Source: Streptomyces albipurpureus | GTDB lineage: Bacteria; Actinomycetota; Actinomycetes; Streptomycetales; Streptomycetaceae | Assembly: GCF_023701525.1 (NCBI RefSeq) | Contig: NZ_JAMQAW010000005.1 | Location: 1-56,233 of the forward strand | Length of the DNA: 56,233 nucleotides | Direction of reading: 5' to 3' | Part shown: one piece after another, positions 34,570-45,124 of the stretch | How the letters are laid out: each line of letters starts with the position of its first letter | Numbering within the stretch: the first letter of the stretch is position 1 | Translations under genes and position numbers: made by a program | Notes under the pieces: generated by a model | The model's input: only the letters and a program-made list of their open reading frames with translations | Told to the model about the DNA's origin: nothing | Databases searched by the model: none

Positions 34570-35436
34570 ATGCGTATCCACATCGTTGACGCCTTCGCTC
34601 ACCGCCCCTTCACCGGAAACCCCGCCGGAGTCATGCTGCTGGACGCGGGCAGTTGGTCGGGCGCCCCCGGGTTCCCGGAGGAATCCTGGATGCAACGAGT
34701 GGCCGCGGAAGTCAATCTCTCGGAGACGGCCTTTGCCCATCCGCTCCCGGCGGGCGGCGATGCCGACTGGGCACTGCGCTGGTTCACACCGACCACCGAA
34801 GTCGATATGTGCGGCCATGCCACACTCGCCACGGCCCATGTGCTGCACTCCACGGGTGCTGCCTCCGACACGGTCCGCTTTGCCGCCCGCTGCGGAATCC
34901 TCACCGCCACCGTGGGAACGGACGGCGCCATCACCCTCGATTTCCCCACCTCGCCCCTGACCCCCGTCGCCGTACCGGACGGTGTCGCCGAGGCACTCGG
35001 CGCGGAGGTGCTCTCCGCACACGACACAGGTGCGCACATCGGAGATCTGGTGGTCGAGTTGGCCGATGAGGCAGCCGTGCGCACGCTCACCCCCGACATC
35101 CCCGCCCTGGCCGCCTACTCCGACCGCGGCGTCATCGCCACAGCGGCCGCAGCCGTCGATGCCGGACAGGGCGACGGGGCCGGGGCGATGGGCCGCTACG
35201 ACTTTGTGTCCCGCGGCTTCTTCCCACGGATGGGGATCGACGAGGACCCGGTGACCGGTAGCGCGCACACCGCGCTCGCACCCTTCTGGTCGGCGCGCCT
35301 AGGACGTACCGAGCTCACAGGTCTCCAGGCGTCAGCCCGGTCCGGCCTGGTCCACACCTCCCTACGAGGTGAGCGAACCCTGCTGACCGGCCGTGCCATC
35401 ACCGTGATCGAAGGTGAGTTGCTGGTCGGGGTGTGA
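34570..35436 (+). CDS. PhzF-family isomerase-like protein
   Basis: This 288-residue protein has the PhzF diaminopimelate-epimerase-like fold markers: FTGNPAGV near the N-terminus, NLSETAF with the catalytic-type Glu52, CGHATLA and the C-terminal DEDPVTGSAH. PhzF enzymes isomerise dihydro-hydroxyanthranilate, but most family members act on unknown substrates, and no phenazine genes are nearby. The ATG at 34570 matches the family N-terminus (MRIHIVDAF). Confidence 0.93.
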   Translation: MRIHIVDAFAHRPFTGNPAGVMLLDAGSWSGAPGFPEESWMQRVAAEVNLSETAFAHPLPAGGDADWALRWFTPTTEVDMCGHATLATAHVLHSTGAASDTVRFAARCGILTATVGTDGAITLDFPTSPLTPVAVPDGVAEALGAEVLSAHDTGAHIGDLVVELADEAAVRTLTPDIPALAAYSDRGVIATAAAAVDAGQGDGAGAMGRYDFVSRGFFPRMGIDEDPVTGSAHTALAPFWSARLGRTELTGLQASARSGLVHTSLRGERTLLTGRAITVIEGELLVGV

Positions 35437-35519
35437 GCGGTCAGGCCTCGGGGTCGCTGGGAAGGCGCCCCGGAGAGCGCCGGGATCCCCGCCCCCTGAG
35501 CATGACCGCCCATCGACGG

Positions 35520-36299
35520 TCAGGGGGTGGGTAGCCAGTCCACCCTCCCCGCCAGCAGCGCGTATCCGACGAAGGCCACGATGTCGAGCAGCGCATGGGC
35601 GACCACCAGCGGACCGATCCGTCCCCAGCGCCGGTAGAGCAGTACGAAGACCACACCCATGACCATGTTGCCGATGAACCCGCCGATGCCCTGGTAGAGG
35701 TGGTAGGAGCCGCGGAGCAGCGAGCTGGCCATGAGGGCGGCCATCGGAGTCCAACCCAATTGCCCCAGCCTGCGGAGCAGATACCCCACGACGATCACCT
35801 CCTCCACCACGGAGTTCTGGATCGCCGACAGAATCAGTACGGGGAACTTCCACCACACCTCGGGCAGTGATTCGGGTACCACGGTCAGATTGAACCCAGC
35901 GGCCCGCGCCACCAGGTAGAACGCAAGCCCGGCGGTGCCGATCCCGGCCGCGACAAGGGTGCCTCGCCCCAGGTCGAACCAGGGCCTACGGCGGTCGAAG
36001 CCGATGGACCCGAGTCCTGCTCCCTCCCGTATCAAGAGATGCGCGACCAGTAGCACCGGCACCAGTGCGGTGGCGATCCCGAAGAGTTGCCAGGAGAGGT
36101 CGAGCCAGGGCCGCCCGGGCGCGTACGAGCCGTTCAGGGTGGCGGCTTGATCCTTGAGCCCGCCCGGTTTCGTCAGCGAGCCAGTGAAGCTGATCAGCGC
36201 GGACACCGCACTGGCCCCTAGCGAAAGAGCGAGCACCAGGAGTGTCTCGGACTTCAGCAACTGCGGTGATCTGGTCTCTTGGGGCAGCGAGTCAGCCAC
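35520..36299 (-). CDS. CPBP-family intramembrane metalloprotease
   Basis: This 259-residue protein has about seven hydrophobic segments and the CPBP/Abi motifs: E166-E167 in NSVVEEV, His200 in GSYHLYQG and a distal His in HALLD. These residues form the membrane-embedded metal site of CAAX-protease-like enzymes. Substrate unknown; immunity, prenyl-protein processing or regulated proteolysis are possible. The GTG at 36299 is favoured by GGAGG upstream; an ATG at 36320 is the alternative. Confidence 0.88.
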   Translation of the reverse strand: MADSLPQETRSPQLLKSETLLVLALSLGASAVSALISFTGSLTKPGGLKDQAATLNGSYAPGRPWLDLSWQLFGIATALVPVLLVAHLLIREGAGLGSIGFDRRRPWFDLGRGTLVAAGIGTAGLAFYLVARAAGFNLTVVPESLPEVWWKFPVLILSAIQNSVVEEVIVVGYLLRRLGQLGWTPMAALMASSLLRGSYHLYQGIGGFIGNMVMGVVFVLLYRRWGRIGPLVVAHALLDIVAFVGYALLAGRVDWLPTP

Positions 36300-36474
36300 G
36301 CGTCCCGCCTCCATCTGCACACATGCCTCCAGTTGTTTGTTCCCGCCTCATGGGCATCTTCGTCCCGCTAGGGTCTCGAATGCGAGTACGAAGAGCGCGA
36401 CAGGCCGGGGGGTCTGCGTCATCGTGTGACGCGGCGCCATTTCCTTGTTCGTCATTCAAGGAGGGCACCATCGC

Positions 36475-38538
36475 ATGGAACGTCACAGCTTGCCCGATGC
36501 CGGAACAGACGGCGCCGGCAGGTCAGGGCCCCGACGTCGGCGGATCATGATCGCCACCGCACTCGTTCTCACCCTCGCGGCGGGTACGGGCATCGCGGCG
36601 AGCACGGGGCTGCTGTCGTTCGCCGAGTCCTGTGAGGACTCAGCGGTGCGCTTGGATCTTGCTGTCTCCCCTGACCTCGCACCGGTCGTCCGTGCCGCCG
36701 CCCACCGTGTCCGCGACAAGCGGGTGACCTCCGACGGGCGGTGCATGGACATCAGGGTCGACGCTCGGGAGAACCACGAGATCGCCCGGGAACTCTCCGA
36801 CCATGACAAGGAACCGAAGTACGAGGCCTGGCTCCCCGACTCCGCGATCTGGGCCGTGCGGGCCGATGGACTGGGCCGGGGTGTGCCGCTCACCGCCGCG
36901 GGTAGCGTCGCGGTCTCCCCCGTCGGGATAGCGACCGATCGTTCGGCGGGCACCTCACTCGGCTGGCCGGGCAAGACCTACACCTGGTCGCAATTGGCCA
37001 CCGCCACCACCGCCTCGGAAACCGTGCACCTGGGCACCGCTGATCCAGCGCGCAGCGCCACCGGAATTCTGGCGCTCGCGGGCATCGCCTCGTCGTACGC
37101 ACGCGAGAGCGGCAGCGACTCCTGGGAGGACCGGACCGACACCGAGGCTTCGCCCGCGCCGGGCAAGCCGACGAGGTCGCCCCAACCCGACAGAGCGGTC
37201 CGGTCAGCGGTACCCGACCGCTCCAAGATCCCGAAGAAGCCGACCGGCCCCAGCGGCACCGCGAAACCGAAGCCAACAAAGAACCCGAAAGCAACGGACA
37301 AGCCGAAGAAGCCGAAGGGGTCGCCCGCACCTGGCAGATCCCCCTCGACAGACAGCACCCGACGCCCGGCTGAACCCGAGCGCACCAGCGACGCGAACGC
37401 GTCGCTGGACGCCGATGCCAAGATCGCGGCCACCGCGCGTCTGCTCGCCCAGCGCCTGGCACCGGCGGACTCCCAGATCCTGCGCACCCTCTCGGCACCC
37501 GGCAGTTCCCGCAATGAGGCGGTCTTCCTCTCCGAGCAGGCCGCCTTCACCCACAACTTCACCGCCAGTGACAAGGACGATCTGGATCTCTTCTATCCGA
37601 CGGATGGCGCACTACGGCTGGACTACCCCTACCACCTGGTCGACGCGGACGATCTGACCCTCGACGAAAGCCGTGCGGCCTCCCGCTTCCTGGCACTGCT
37701 GGGAGACAGCGTTACCGTCCGTGACCTGACCAGTCACGGCTTTCGCCCATCGACGGGCACAGCACCGTATGTACTGGTGCACACCGCGGGCGGACGCCCA
37801 CCCCAGCCCTACGCCCGATCAGCCACCGGAATCGATCCGGTCTCACGCGACCTCCTCCAGGAGATGCTGGGGATGTGGACCGTCACCGTGCAGAGTGCGC
37901 GGCTGACCACGGTCGTCGATGTCTCGGGGTCCATGCAGTCGGCGGTGCCCGGACGCGGCGGTGAAACCAGGCTCGATGCCACCAGGGCATCCCTTCTGCG
38001 GGTGATCGACCAGTTCAGCCAGGAGGACGAGATCGGACTGTGGGAGTTCGCCACCGGACTCGACGGCCCGCGTGACTACCGCGAAATCGTGCCCACGGCC
38101 AGACTCGGCGCGTCGGTGAACGGCAAGCCCAACCAGCGGGCCCGGCTGACCGAGGCGTTCACAGCGCTGAAGCCCGTGCCCAATGGGGCGACCGGGCTCT
38201 ACGACTCCACTCTCGCCGCCTATCAGTCAGCGCAGGCGGGCTATGCACGGGGCAAGTTCAACGCGTTGATCCTGCTGACCGACGGAGCCAACCAGGACCG
38301 GTACAGCATCTCCCGAAGCACACTGATCTCCCGGCTCAAGGGAATCAGGGACACCAAGCGCCCGGTGCCGCTGATCGCCATCGCCATCGGCCCCACCGGC
38401 GACGAGCAGGAGCTGGATGAGATCGCCGAAGCCACCGGAGGCGCGGGCTACCAGGTCAGCGACCCCTCCGACGTTCAGGCCGTGATCCTCAAGGCGATCA
38501 CAGCGGTGGGCCAGTCCTCCCAGCTGAAACGGGATTGA
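36475..38538 (+). CDS. Membrane-anchored substrate-binding/VWA-domain protein
   Basis: This 687-residue protein has an N-terminal membrane anchor (about residues 22-43), an extracellular region with substrate-binding-protein character, a Lys/Pro/Ser-rich low-complexity linker (about 225-305) and a C-terminal von Willebrand A domain with an intact MIDAS start (D482-V-S484-G-S486) and a LLTDGAN motif. Such proteins are common in streptomycetes and probably mediate metal-dependent adhesion or complex assembly outside the cell. The ATG at 36475 follows AAGGAGG. Confidence 0.88.
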   Translation: MERHSLPDAGTDGAGRSGPRRRRIMIATALVLTLAAGTGIAASTGLLSFAESCEDSAVRLDLAVSPDLAPVVRAAAHRVRDKRVTSDGRCMDIRVDARENHEIARELSDHDKEPKYEAWLPDSAIWAVRADGLGRGVPLTAAGSVAVSPVGIATDRSAGTSLGWPGKTYTWSQLATATTASETVHLGTADPARSATGILALAGIASSYARESGSDSWEDRTDTEASPAPGKPTRSPQPDRAVRSAVPDRSKIPKKPTGPSGTAKPKPTKNPKATDKPKKPKGSPAPGRSPSTDSTRRPAEPERTSDANASLDADAKIAATARLLAQRLAPADSQILRTLSAPGSSRNEAVFLSEQAAFTHNFTASDKDDLDLFYPTDGALRLDYPYHLVDADDLTLDESRAASRFLALLGDSVTVRDLTSHGFRPSTGTAPYVLVHTAGGRPPQPYARSATGIDPVSRDLLQEMLGMWTVTVQSARLTTVVDVSGSMQSAVPGRGGETRLDATRASLLRVIDQFSQEDEIGLWEFATGLDGPRDYREIVPTARLGASVNGKPNQRARLTEAFTALKPVPNGATGLYDSTLAAYQSAQAGYARGKFNALILLTDGANQDRYSISRSTLISRLKGIRDTKRPVPLIAIAIGPTGDEQELDEIAEATGGAGYQVSDPSDVQAVILKAITAVGQSSQLKRD

Positions 38539-38562
38539 CCCCAGGCGTCGGCCGGGCAGCCC

Positions 38563-40077
38563 TCAGCCGCCCTGTCCGGGAAAGCCCACGGGCCAGGTGT
38601 GCACCGGCTCGCCCTTGTGCATCAACTCGCTGTAGCGGCGGGTGGTCGCCGCGAGTGCCGCGTCCCGACCGAGACCGGCGTCCAGGGCGCGGTGGAAGGT
38701 CTCCGACTGCCAGGAGGCACCGTTCATCCGCCGCTTGCACCGCTCCTCGATCACTCCGAGGTAGAAATCACGGTCCGCGGGCTCGATGTTCCAGGCGTCG
38801 AGCCCGGCTGCGGCCAGGGGCAGGAGTTCATCGCGTACGAGCTTGACCACCGGGACCTGGGTCAGTCCCCCCGCACGGCCCGGACGCGGCCATTGCACCT
38901 CGGCCTCGATGCCATGGCGGCACGCGGTGTCAAAGTTCTCCGCGGCGGTGGTGAACGGCAGCCGGGTCCACACCGGGCGGGACTCCTCGGCAAGCGCTCG
39001 GACCAGCCCGTAGTAGAAGGCCGCATTGGCAATCACATCGGTGACCGTCGGCCCCGCGGGGAGCACCCTGTTCTCCACCCGCAGATGGGGAACACCATCA
39101 GCGACGGCGTAGACCGGACGGTTCCAGCGGTACACCGTCCCGTTGTGGAGGATGAGTTCCTGGAGTTCTGGGACACCGCCGTCGTCCATGACCCGCAGCG
39201 GTTCCTCTTCGTCGTCGCAGATCGGCAAGAGGGCGGGGAAGAAGCGCAGATTCTCCTCGAAGAGGTCGTACGCGGAATCCACCCAGCGCTCACCGAACCA
39301 GGTGCGCGGCCGTACGCCCTGGGCCTGTAGTTCAGGTGGCCGAGTGTCGGTGGCCTGCTGAAACAGTGGCGGTCGTGACTCGCGCCAGAGCTCCTTGCCG
39401 AAGAGGAAGGGAGAGTTGGCGCCGACCGCGATCTGTACCGCGGCCACGGCCTGGGCCGCGTTCCACACATCGGCGAAGCGATCCGGCGTCACCTGGAGGT
39501 GCAACTGCACCGATGTGCAGGCCGCTTCGGGGGCAATCGAGGCAGAGCTGCAGCTCAGCCGCTCCACCCCGGCGATATCCAACTCAAAGGCCTCACCACG
39601 GGCGGCGACGATCTGCTCGTTGAGCATGGTGTAGCGCTCGACATCCGAGAGGTTCGCCGTGACGAGGTCGTCCTGGGTGAGGGTGGGGAGGATGCCGATC
39701 ATCACGATACCGGCACCCACCTCATGGGCCTTTCGGTGCGCATAGCCGAGACCGGTACGCAGTTCTTCAGCGAGCTGGTCAAAAACCCGACCGCCAAGGC
39801 GGTGCGGCACGATGTTCACTTCCAGGTTGAACATTCCCAGCTCGGTCTGAAAATCCTGACTCGCGATGCGCTCAAGGACCTCCGTATTCATCATCCGCGG
39901 TAGCCCGTCCGCGCCCGCGAGATTCAGCTCTATCTCCAGGCCGATGAGATTCTTCGGCCGGTCGAACCGCTCCTCTGCGAGCAGTCGCCCCAGGCTCTCC
40001 AGGCACTGCTGGAGCTTTCGCCGGTACCGCTGGCGATCGGACAGCTCGAATCCGCCTGCCACGACCTTCTCCCCCAT
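38563..40077 (-). CDS. Glutamate-cysteine ligase (GCS2) family protein
   Basis: This 504-residue ATP-dependent carboxylate-amine ligase carries LIGLEIELNL near residue 44, a GCS2 hallmark, plus FNLEVNIVPH and RVENRVLPAGPT. It joins an amino acid to a glutamate gamma-carboxyl or similar; Streptomyces make mycothiol and ergothioneine rather than glutathione, so the product is uncertain. The ATG at 40077 follows GAGGGAC. It converges on the VWA gene with 24 bp between stops. Confidence 0.92.
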   Translation of the reverse strand: MGEKVVAGGFELSDRQRYRRKLQQCLESLGRLLAEERFDRPKNLIGLEIELNLAGADGLPRMMNTEVLERIASQDFQTELGMFNLEVNIVPHRLGGRVFDQLAEELRTGLGYAHRKAHEVGAGIVMIGILPTLTQDDLVTANLSDVERYTMLNEQIVAARGEAFELDIAGVERLSCSSASIAPEAACTSVQLHLQVTPDRFADVWNAAQAVAAVQIAVGANSPFLFGKELWRESRPPLFQQATDTRPPELQAQGVRPRTWFGERWVDSAYDLFEENLRFFPALLPICDDEEEPLRVMDDGGVPELQELILHNGTVYRWNRPVYAVADGVPHLRVENRVLPAGPTVTDVIANAAFYYGLVRALAEESRPVWTRLPFTTAAENFDTACRHGIEAEVQWPRPGRAGGLTQVPVVKLVRDELLPLAAAGLDAWNIEPADRDFYLGVIEERCKRRMNGASWQSETFHRALDAGLGRDAALAATTRRYSELMHKGEPVHTWPVGFPGQGG

Positions 40078-40578
40078 CGAAGTGTCCCTCCTCGACTGGG
40101 CACCCGCGCGGCATCCGTCGCTCGCGTCACGGACGATAATGCCCAGACTGACTGATCTATAACGCGGCGGAGGCGTTCAGCGACCGGTAGTGTGACGCGC
40201 GTGACCTCGTTGCCTGGCATCTCGGCACGATGACGCACACGGTAAAAGCTGCTCGGGATCGACCAAATCACCATTGGTTTTGAGCCTACCGCCGCTCGGG
40301 CAAATGCCCAGGCCGGGGCGGATATTCCGGGTCAAATGCAGCGGAAACTCGGTCCGAGAAGGACCTGAAGACGCCTTGTCTGCAATACCTGCGAGCGCTA
40401 GTGGAATCACTGTGTGAACACGTGTCGTATAAACTCCGCAATCGAGGCAGAGAGTTGGCACCGGGTGCCGTACAGCCCCTGTTCCCCCTCTGACCCCTGG
40501 CCCCTCTGGCTCCGCACGCCGACAGCGCTGTCCGCACTCCCTGCTCCGCCGTGTCTCCCAAGTGAGAGGCGACCCACC
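40078..40578. promoter_or_regulatory. Divergent regulatory gap between GCS2 ligase and small-protein gene
   Basis: These 501 bp hold no convincing gene. For the plus direction there is a palindrome ACACGTGT at 40418-40425 immediately followed by GTATAA (40428-40433), a candidate operator and -10 box. AT-rich patches near 40131-40165 may contain the ligase promoter. Confidence 0.4.
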
Positions 40579-41166
40579 ATGCCGCTGCATGCCCTCCCGG
40601 CTCCCGCGCCTGTCCTGCGCAGCGTCCTCGCGGCACTCGGCTCCCCCGCCGCCGTCAGCGAGGATCGCACTCCTGCTCTCCGGTCCGTCCAGGGACCCGT
40701 GAGCCCAGAATCACCACTCCCGGTCCATGTACTGGACCACATCAGCCCGACCCCCTCCACCCCCGCCACCCGCCTCATCGGGTGGCGGGTGCTGATCCGC
40801 GCCGACGAACGGTACGTTGCCGCCGCGGAGACGCGACTCACCACTGACGGCTGGGCGTTCTCGCACTTCTTCGAAGGCCCCTACATCAGTTCTACCGAAC
40901 GGGCATTACGGCAGGCGGAGTCGATGAAGACGCCGTTCCAGCCGCGACTGCTCTCCATACCCGCCCTGTACATGTTCACGCTCTGGCTCCATGGAGACAC
41001 CGAAGCGGATGCGGCATCCGGCACTCCACAGCCCACCGACGTCCTGGTGCCGTTGGCCCCCGCGCCACCCGGCATAGCGGCACACCGGCCACACCAGGTC
41101 GCCGAACTCCTGCCCATGATGACCTCTCGGCTCGCTCCCCCGCCGCTCCTCGCCTCGCCCGCCTGA
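40579..41166 (+). CDS. Unknown Streptomyces protein
   Basis: I do not recognise this 195-residue protein. It is Pro/Ala-rich at both ends and has a compact centre with GWRVLIRADERYV, WAFSHFFEGPY and a Trp-containing MFTLWLHGD segment. No membrane segment or signal peptide. The ATG at 40579 has GAGAGGCG upstream, and codon bias is strong. A strong hairpin follows it, so it is probably monocistronic. Confidence 0.7.
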   Translation: MPLHALPAPAPVLRSVLAALGSPAAVSEDRTPALRSVQGPVSPESPLPVHVLDHISPTPSTPATRLIGWRVLIRADERYVAAAETRLTTDGWAFSHFFEGPYISSTERALRQAESMKTPFQPRLLSIPALYMFTLWLHGDTEADAASGTPQPTDVLVPLAPAPPGIAAHRPHQVAELLPMMTSRLAPPPLLASPA

Positions 41167-41207
41167 TCGAACTGTCGGCCGCCATTCCCCGGATGGCCGA
41201 GATACGC

Positions 41208-41243
41208 AATGCGCCCCGTGACCACTTGGTCGCGGGGCGCATT
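41208..41243 (+). terminator. Strong terminator hairpin
   Basis: AATGCGCCCCG pairs with CGGGGCGCATT (11 bp) and the loop contains a further GACCA/TGGTC helix. It is 41 bases after the preceding stop. Confidence 0.75.
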
Positions 41244-41483
41244 CTGCTCCGTCCGGACTAGCCCGTACCGGCCACTTCGAACCACCCGAAAGGACAATGG
41301 AGTTGGGCTGAACCGTCCGGCTGGGTGATACGTCCTTAACCAGTGAGACAAGCTGCCGCGAAATCCCTGCGGATTCGCGTCAGTCGGGCAACACTGGGAA
41401 CGGACCGAGAGATACGGGGGGCGGCCATGAACAACTCATCGAGCCGCAGGACACTCATCACATCACAGCGAAAGAACCCGCCC

Positions 41484-41675
41484 ATGTGCCAGCATCAGCC
41501 GCCTTGCCCGACATCCGACTCAGCCGACCGGGACGCGGCGCGCCAGATGGCGCACCACCCCGAGCAAGGCTGGAGCCTGCTGTGCAATGGCGTGCTCCTC
41601 TTTGAGGACACCGGCGAGCTGCTGCCCAACGGGCAGATCATCGCACCGCACCGCCAGTCGAGGACGGCCGCCTGA
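41484..41675 (+). CDS. DUF5999-type small protein
   Basis: This 63-residue protein begins MCQHQPPCP and contains HPEQGWSLLCNGVLLFEDTG, ELLPNG and PHR near the C-terminus, the pattern of a small family very common in streptomycetes. Function unknown. The N-terminal Cys/His spacing could bind metal. The ribosome site before the ATG at 41484 is weak. The 317-bp gap before it holds only the terminator hairpin and likely promoter. Confidence 0.85.
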   Translation: MCQHQPPCPTSDSADRDAARQMAHHPEQGWSLLCNGVLLFEDTGELLPNGQIIAPHRQSRTAA

Positions 41676-41784
41676 AGTCGCCTCCGTACGGCATACGCCC
41701 ATGGCGTCCCCTACGGCGAAGACATCTCCCACCATCGGCTACGCCCGCCGCACCAGCGCGCGGGACACGGCCGTCGTACGACCA

Positions 41785-41819
41785 GGGGCCGGCCGGAGGG
41801 TGTCCTCCGTACCGGCCCC
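41785..41819. terminator. Hairpin between convergent DUF5999 and gcvP genes
   Basis: GGGGCCGG pairs with CCGGCCCC, and the interior GGAGG/CCTCC pairs again. It sits between the two stop codons and can serve both directions. Confidence 0.65.
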
Positions 41820-41837
41820 GACAGAGCATGGCTGTCC

Positions 41838-44723
41838 CTAGTTGTCGTACTCGTCCAGGGGCGGGCAGGAGCAGACGAGGTTGCGGTCACCGAAGGCACC
41901 GTCGATACGGCGGACCGGCGGCCAGTACTTGTCAGCGATGCTCACTCCGGCCGGGAAGACGGCTTCATCTCGGCTGTAAGGGTGCTCCCACTCGCCACCC
42001 AGGGTGGCCGCGGTGTGCGGAGCGTTCCCCAGTGGGTTGTCCCCAGCCGGCCACTCGCCGGACGCGACCCTCTCAATCTCGCCACGAATGGCGATCATCG
42101 CGTCACAGAAGCGATCGATCTCGGCCAGGTCCTCACTCTCGGTGGGCTCGATCATCAGAGTCCCCGCGACGGGGAAGGACATGGTCGGCGCATGGAAGCC
42201 GTAGTCGATCAGCCGCTTCGCGATGTCATCGACGCTGACCCCGGTCGCCTTCGACAGCGGACGCAGATCCACGATGCACTCATGGGCGACCAGCCCGGCG
42301 GGGCCGGTGTAGAGCACGGGGTAGTGCGGCTCCAGGCGCTTGGCGATGTAGTTGGCCGCGAGGACCGCGACCTGCGTCGCGCGCTTCAGGCCCTCGCCAC
42401 CCATCAGCCGCACATAGGCCCAGGAGATGGGCAGAATTCCGGCCGATCCCCAGGGTGCGGCGGAGATCGGACCCACACCCGTCTCCGGTCCCGCGGTCGG
42501 CTGAAGCGGGTGGTTGGGAAGGTAGGGGGCGAGATGGGAGCGGACGGCAACGGGTCCCACGCCGGGACCGCCGCCACCGTGCGGGATACAGAACGTCTTG
42601 TGCAGATTCAGATGCGAGACATCGCCACCGAACTTGCCGGGCTTGGCCAGCCCCACCAGTGCGTTGAGGTTGGCGCCGTCGACGTACACCTGACCGCCCG
42701 CCTCATGCACCTGGGCGCAGATATCGGCGACATGCTCCTCGAACACCCCGTGGGTGGAGGGGTAGGTGATCATCAACACCGACAGCTGATCGCGGTGCTG
42801 CTCGATCTTGGCACGCAGATCCGCCACATCGATCTCGCCGTCGTCGGACGTCTTCACCACGACGACCTTCATGCCCGCCATCACCGCACTGGCCGCGTTG
42901 GTGCCGTGTGCGGAGGACGGGATGAGACAGACCGTGCGCTGCTGGTCGCCATTGGCACGGTGGTACGCCCGGACCGCGAGCAGTCCCGCGAGTTCACCCT
43001 GGGAACCGGCATTGGGCTGGATGGAGACGCTGTCGTAGCCGGTGACCTCGGCGAGACGCTCTTCCAGCTCACGGATGAGGGTGAGGTATCCCGCGGCCTG
43101 GTCGACCGGGGCGAAGGGGTGGATCTGCCCGAACTCGGGCCAGGTGACCGGCTCCATCTCGGTGGTCGCGTTCAGCTTCATGGTGCACGAGCCGAGCGGG
43201 ATCATGCCGCGGTCCAGCGCGTAGTCGCGGTCGGAGAGCCGGCGCAGATAGCGCAGCATCGCGGTCTCGGAGCGGTACTGGTGGAAGACCGGGTGGGTCA
43301 TGTAGTCGCTCGTGCGCAGCAGCCCCCGCGGTAGGGCGTCCACGGTGGCGGCGTCGAGGGCCTCGACATCGGCGTCCACACCGAACGCCGCCCACACGGC
43401 GATGACGTGCGCCCGGGTGGTGGTCTCGTCACAGGCGACGGAGACATGGGAGTCATCGACGAGGTACAGGTTGACGCCGTCTTCACGCGCGGCGGCCACC
43501 GCGGCGGCGGCGCGCCCCGGAACGCGCACGGTCAGGGTGTCGAAGTAGGCGCCGTGCACGACCTCGACTCCGCTGGCCTTCAGCCCCTCGGCGAGAAGCG
43601 AGGCGTAGCGGTGGGTGCGCTGGGCGATCGATCGCAGACCGTCGGGGCCGTGGTAGACGGCGTACATACCGGCCATCACGGCCAGCAGCACCTGTGCGGT
43701 ACAGATGTTGCTGGTGGCCTTCTCCCGACGGATGTGCTGCTCACGGGTCTGGAGCGCAAGCCGGTACGCCTTGTTGCCGTCGGCGTCGACGGAGACTCCG
43801 ACGAGCCGCCCGGGCAGGCTGCGCGCGAACTTCTCCCGTACCGCCATATAGCCCGCGTGCGGTCCGCCGAAGCCCATCGGGACGCCGAAGCGCTGGGTGG
43901 TTCCCACCGCGATGTCGGCGCCCAGCTCACCGGGCGGGGTCAGCAGGGTGAGTGCCAGGAGGTCGGCGGCGACGGTGACGATCGCGCCGAGGCCATGGGC
44001 CTGTTCGATGACGGGAGCGATGTCCCGTACCGCTCCGGACGCGCCGGGGTACTGGAGCAGCACGCCGAAGACACCGCGCTCGGCGATGTCGGCGGGGATG
44101 CCGTCGCTGAGGTCGGCGGTGACGACCTCGACACCGGTCGGCTCCGCGCGGGTGTGGATCACGGCGATCGTCTGGGGCAGCGTATCGGCGTCGACGAGGA
44201 AGACGCCGCCCTTGACCTTGCCGACCCGGCGGGCGAGGGACATGGCCTCGGCGGCGGCGGTGCTCTCGTCCAGCAGTGAGGCGCCGGAGGTGGGCAGACC
44301 GGTCAGGTCGGCGACAACGGTCTGGAAGTTCAGCAGTGCCTCAAGCCGGCCCTGGGAGATCTCGGGCTGGTACGGGGTGTACGCGGTGTACCAGGAGGGG
44401 TTCTCCATGACATTGCGCAGGATGACCGGCGGGGTGAACGTCCCGTAGTAGCCGAGGCCGATCATCGGCGCCAGCACCTTGTTCCGCTCGGCGAGGCTGC
44501 GCAGCTCGGTCAGCACCTCAGCTTCGGAGCGGCCATCGGGCAGGTTCAGCGCCTCGGTGCTCTTGATCACGTCGGGGACCGCGGCGGCGGTCAACTCGTC
44601 CAGCGAGCCGTAACCCACCTGCGCCAGCATCTTGGCCTGCGCCTCAGCATCGGGTCCGATGTGGCGCTGCTCAAAGGGGGTGCCTCGCTCCAGCTGTGCG
44701 AGCGAAATGCGGTTGGCGGTCAT
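41838..44723 (-). CDS. gcvP: Glycine dehydrogenase (decarboxylating), P protein of the glycine cleavage system
   Basis: This 961-residue full-length P protein is PLP-dependent; it decarboxylates glycine and passes the aminomethyl group to lipoyl-GcvH. The PLP-binding segment [16 protein letters not shown] is present, as are HIGPDAEA near the N-terminus and the glycine-rich C-terminal half. The ATG at 44723 (GGAGG upstream) is preferred to a start 8 codons earlier. gcvT and gcvH are not in the window. It is preceded by a tandem glycine riboswitch, so expression should rise with glycine. Confidence 0.98.
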   Translation of the reverse strand: MTANRISLAQLERGTPFEQRHIGPDAEAQAKMLAQVGYGSLDELTAAAVPDVIKSTEALNLPDGRSEAEVLTELRSLAERNKVLAPMIGLGYYGTFTPPVILRNVMENPSWYTAYTPYQPEISQGRLEALLNFQTVVADLTGLPTSGASLLDESTAAAEAMSLARRVGKVKGGVFLVDADTLPQTIAVIHTRAEPTGVEVVTADLSDGIPADIAERGVFGVLLQYPGASGAVRDIAPVIEQAHGLGAIVTVAADLLALTLLTPPGELGADIAVGTTQRFGVPMGFGGPHAGYMAVREKFARSLPGRLVGVSVDADGNKAYRLALQTREQHIRREKATSNICTAQVLLAVMAGMYAVYHGPDGLRSIAQRTHRYASLLAEGLKASGVEVVHGAYFDTLTVRVPGRAAAAVAAAREDGVNLYLVDDSHVSVACDETTTRAHVIAVWAAFGVDADVEALDAATVDALPRGLLRTSDYMTHPVFHQYRSETAMLRYLRRLSDRDYALDRGMIPLGSCTMKLNATTEMEPVTWPEFGQIHPFAPVDQAAGYLTLIRELEERLAEVTGYDSVSIQPNAGSQGELAGLLAVRAYHRANGDQQRTVCLIPSSAHGTNAASAVMAGMKVVVVKTSDDGEIDVADLRAKIEQHRDQLSVLMITYPSTHGVFEEHVADICAQVHEAGGQVYVDGANLNALVGLAKPGKFGGDVSHLNLHKTFCIPHGGGGPGVGPVAVRSHLAPYLPNHPLQPTAGPETGVGPISAAPWGSAGILPISWAYVRLMGGEGLKRATQVAVLAANYIAKRLEPHYPVLYTGPAGLVAHECIVDLRPLSKATGVSVDDIAKRLIDYGFHAPTMSFPVAGTLMIEPTESEDLAEIDRFCDAMIAIRGEIERVASGEWPAGDNPLGNAPHTAATLGGEWEHPYSRDEAVFPAGVSIADKYWPPVRRIDGAFGDRNLVCSCPPLDEYDN

Positions 44724-44781
44724 GTAGGAGGCCTCCTGGTCTGACACGACCTGTGAGGGGCATCACGAGGATGCCCTGGAC

Positions 44782-44996
44782 GGCCTCCCCCTCTGTCATC
44801 TCAACCTGAGAGCTTCACCGGATCGCCACTACGCAGCGCTCCGGCTTTCACCGTCGGTGAGAGCGGATGCCGTCCGACGCCCGCCCTGCTTTCCAGAGTG
44901 ACCTCGTCCATGCGGTACAGGGTGCCTGAGAGATTCCGGGGAGGATTTGCTCCTTCGGCGCCACCGTCGTCCTGCCCGGTGGACTCTCCCGCATGG
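44782..44996 (-). ncRNA. Tandem glycine riboswitch upstream of gcvP
   Basis: On the minus strand the first aptamer has GGGAGAG, then GGCGCCGAAGGAGCAAA, ATCTCTCAGGCA, GTACCGC and CACTCTGGA. The second follows with CACCGACGGTGAAAGCC, GCTCTCAGG and GATGACAGAGGGGGA. Both match the conserved glycine aptamer cores, separated by a short linker. The gcvP start is about 60 bp downstream. Glycine riboswitches usually act as ON switches for gcv genes. Confidence 0.9.
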
Positions 44997-45124
44997 GATC
45001 AGCAGCCGCTAGTCAGCCTACCAGCGCGCCTTCTCGGCCATCGCTCAAGTGGCCGACAAGGGATTTGTGCACTTTCGTGTTTTTTAGTGGCCCATAGAGC
45101 AGTTTGCTAACTCCTGGAGGACCC

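Noticed and set aside
41982..43334. A 450-codon plus-strand frame opposite gcvP
   Set aside because: The gcvP frame is unambiguous; the opposite frame is His/Gly/Asp-rich shadow sequence.
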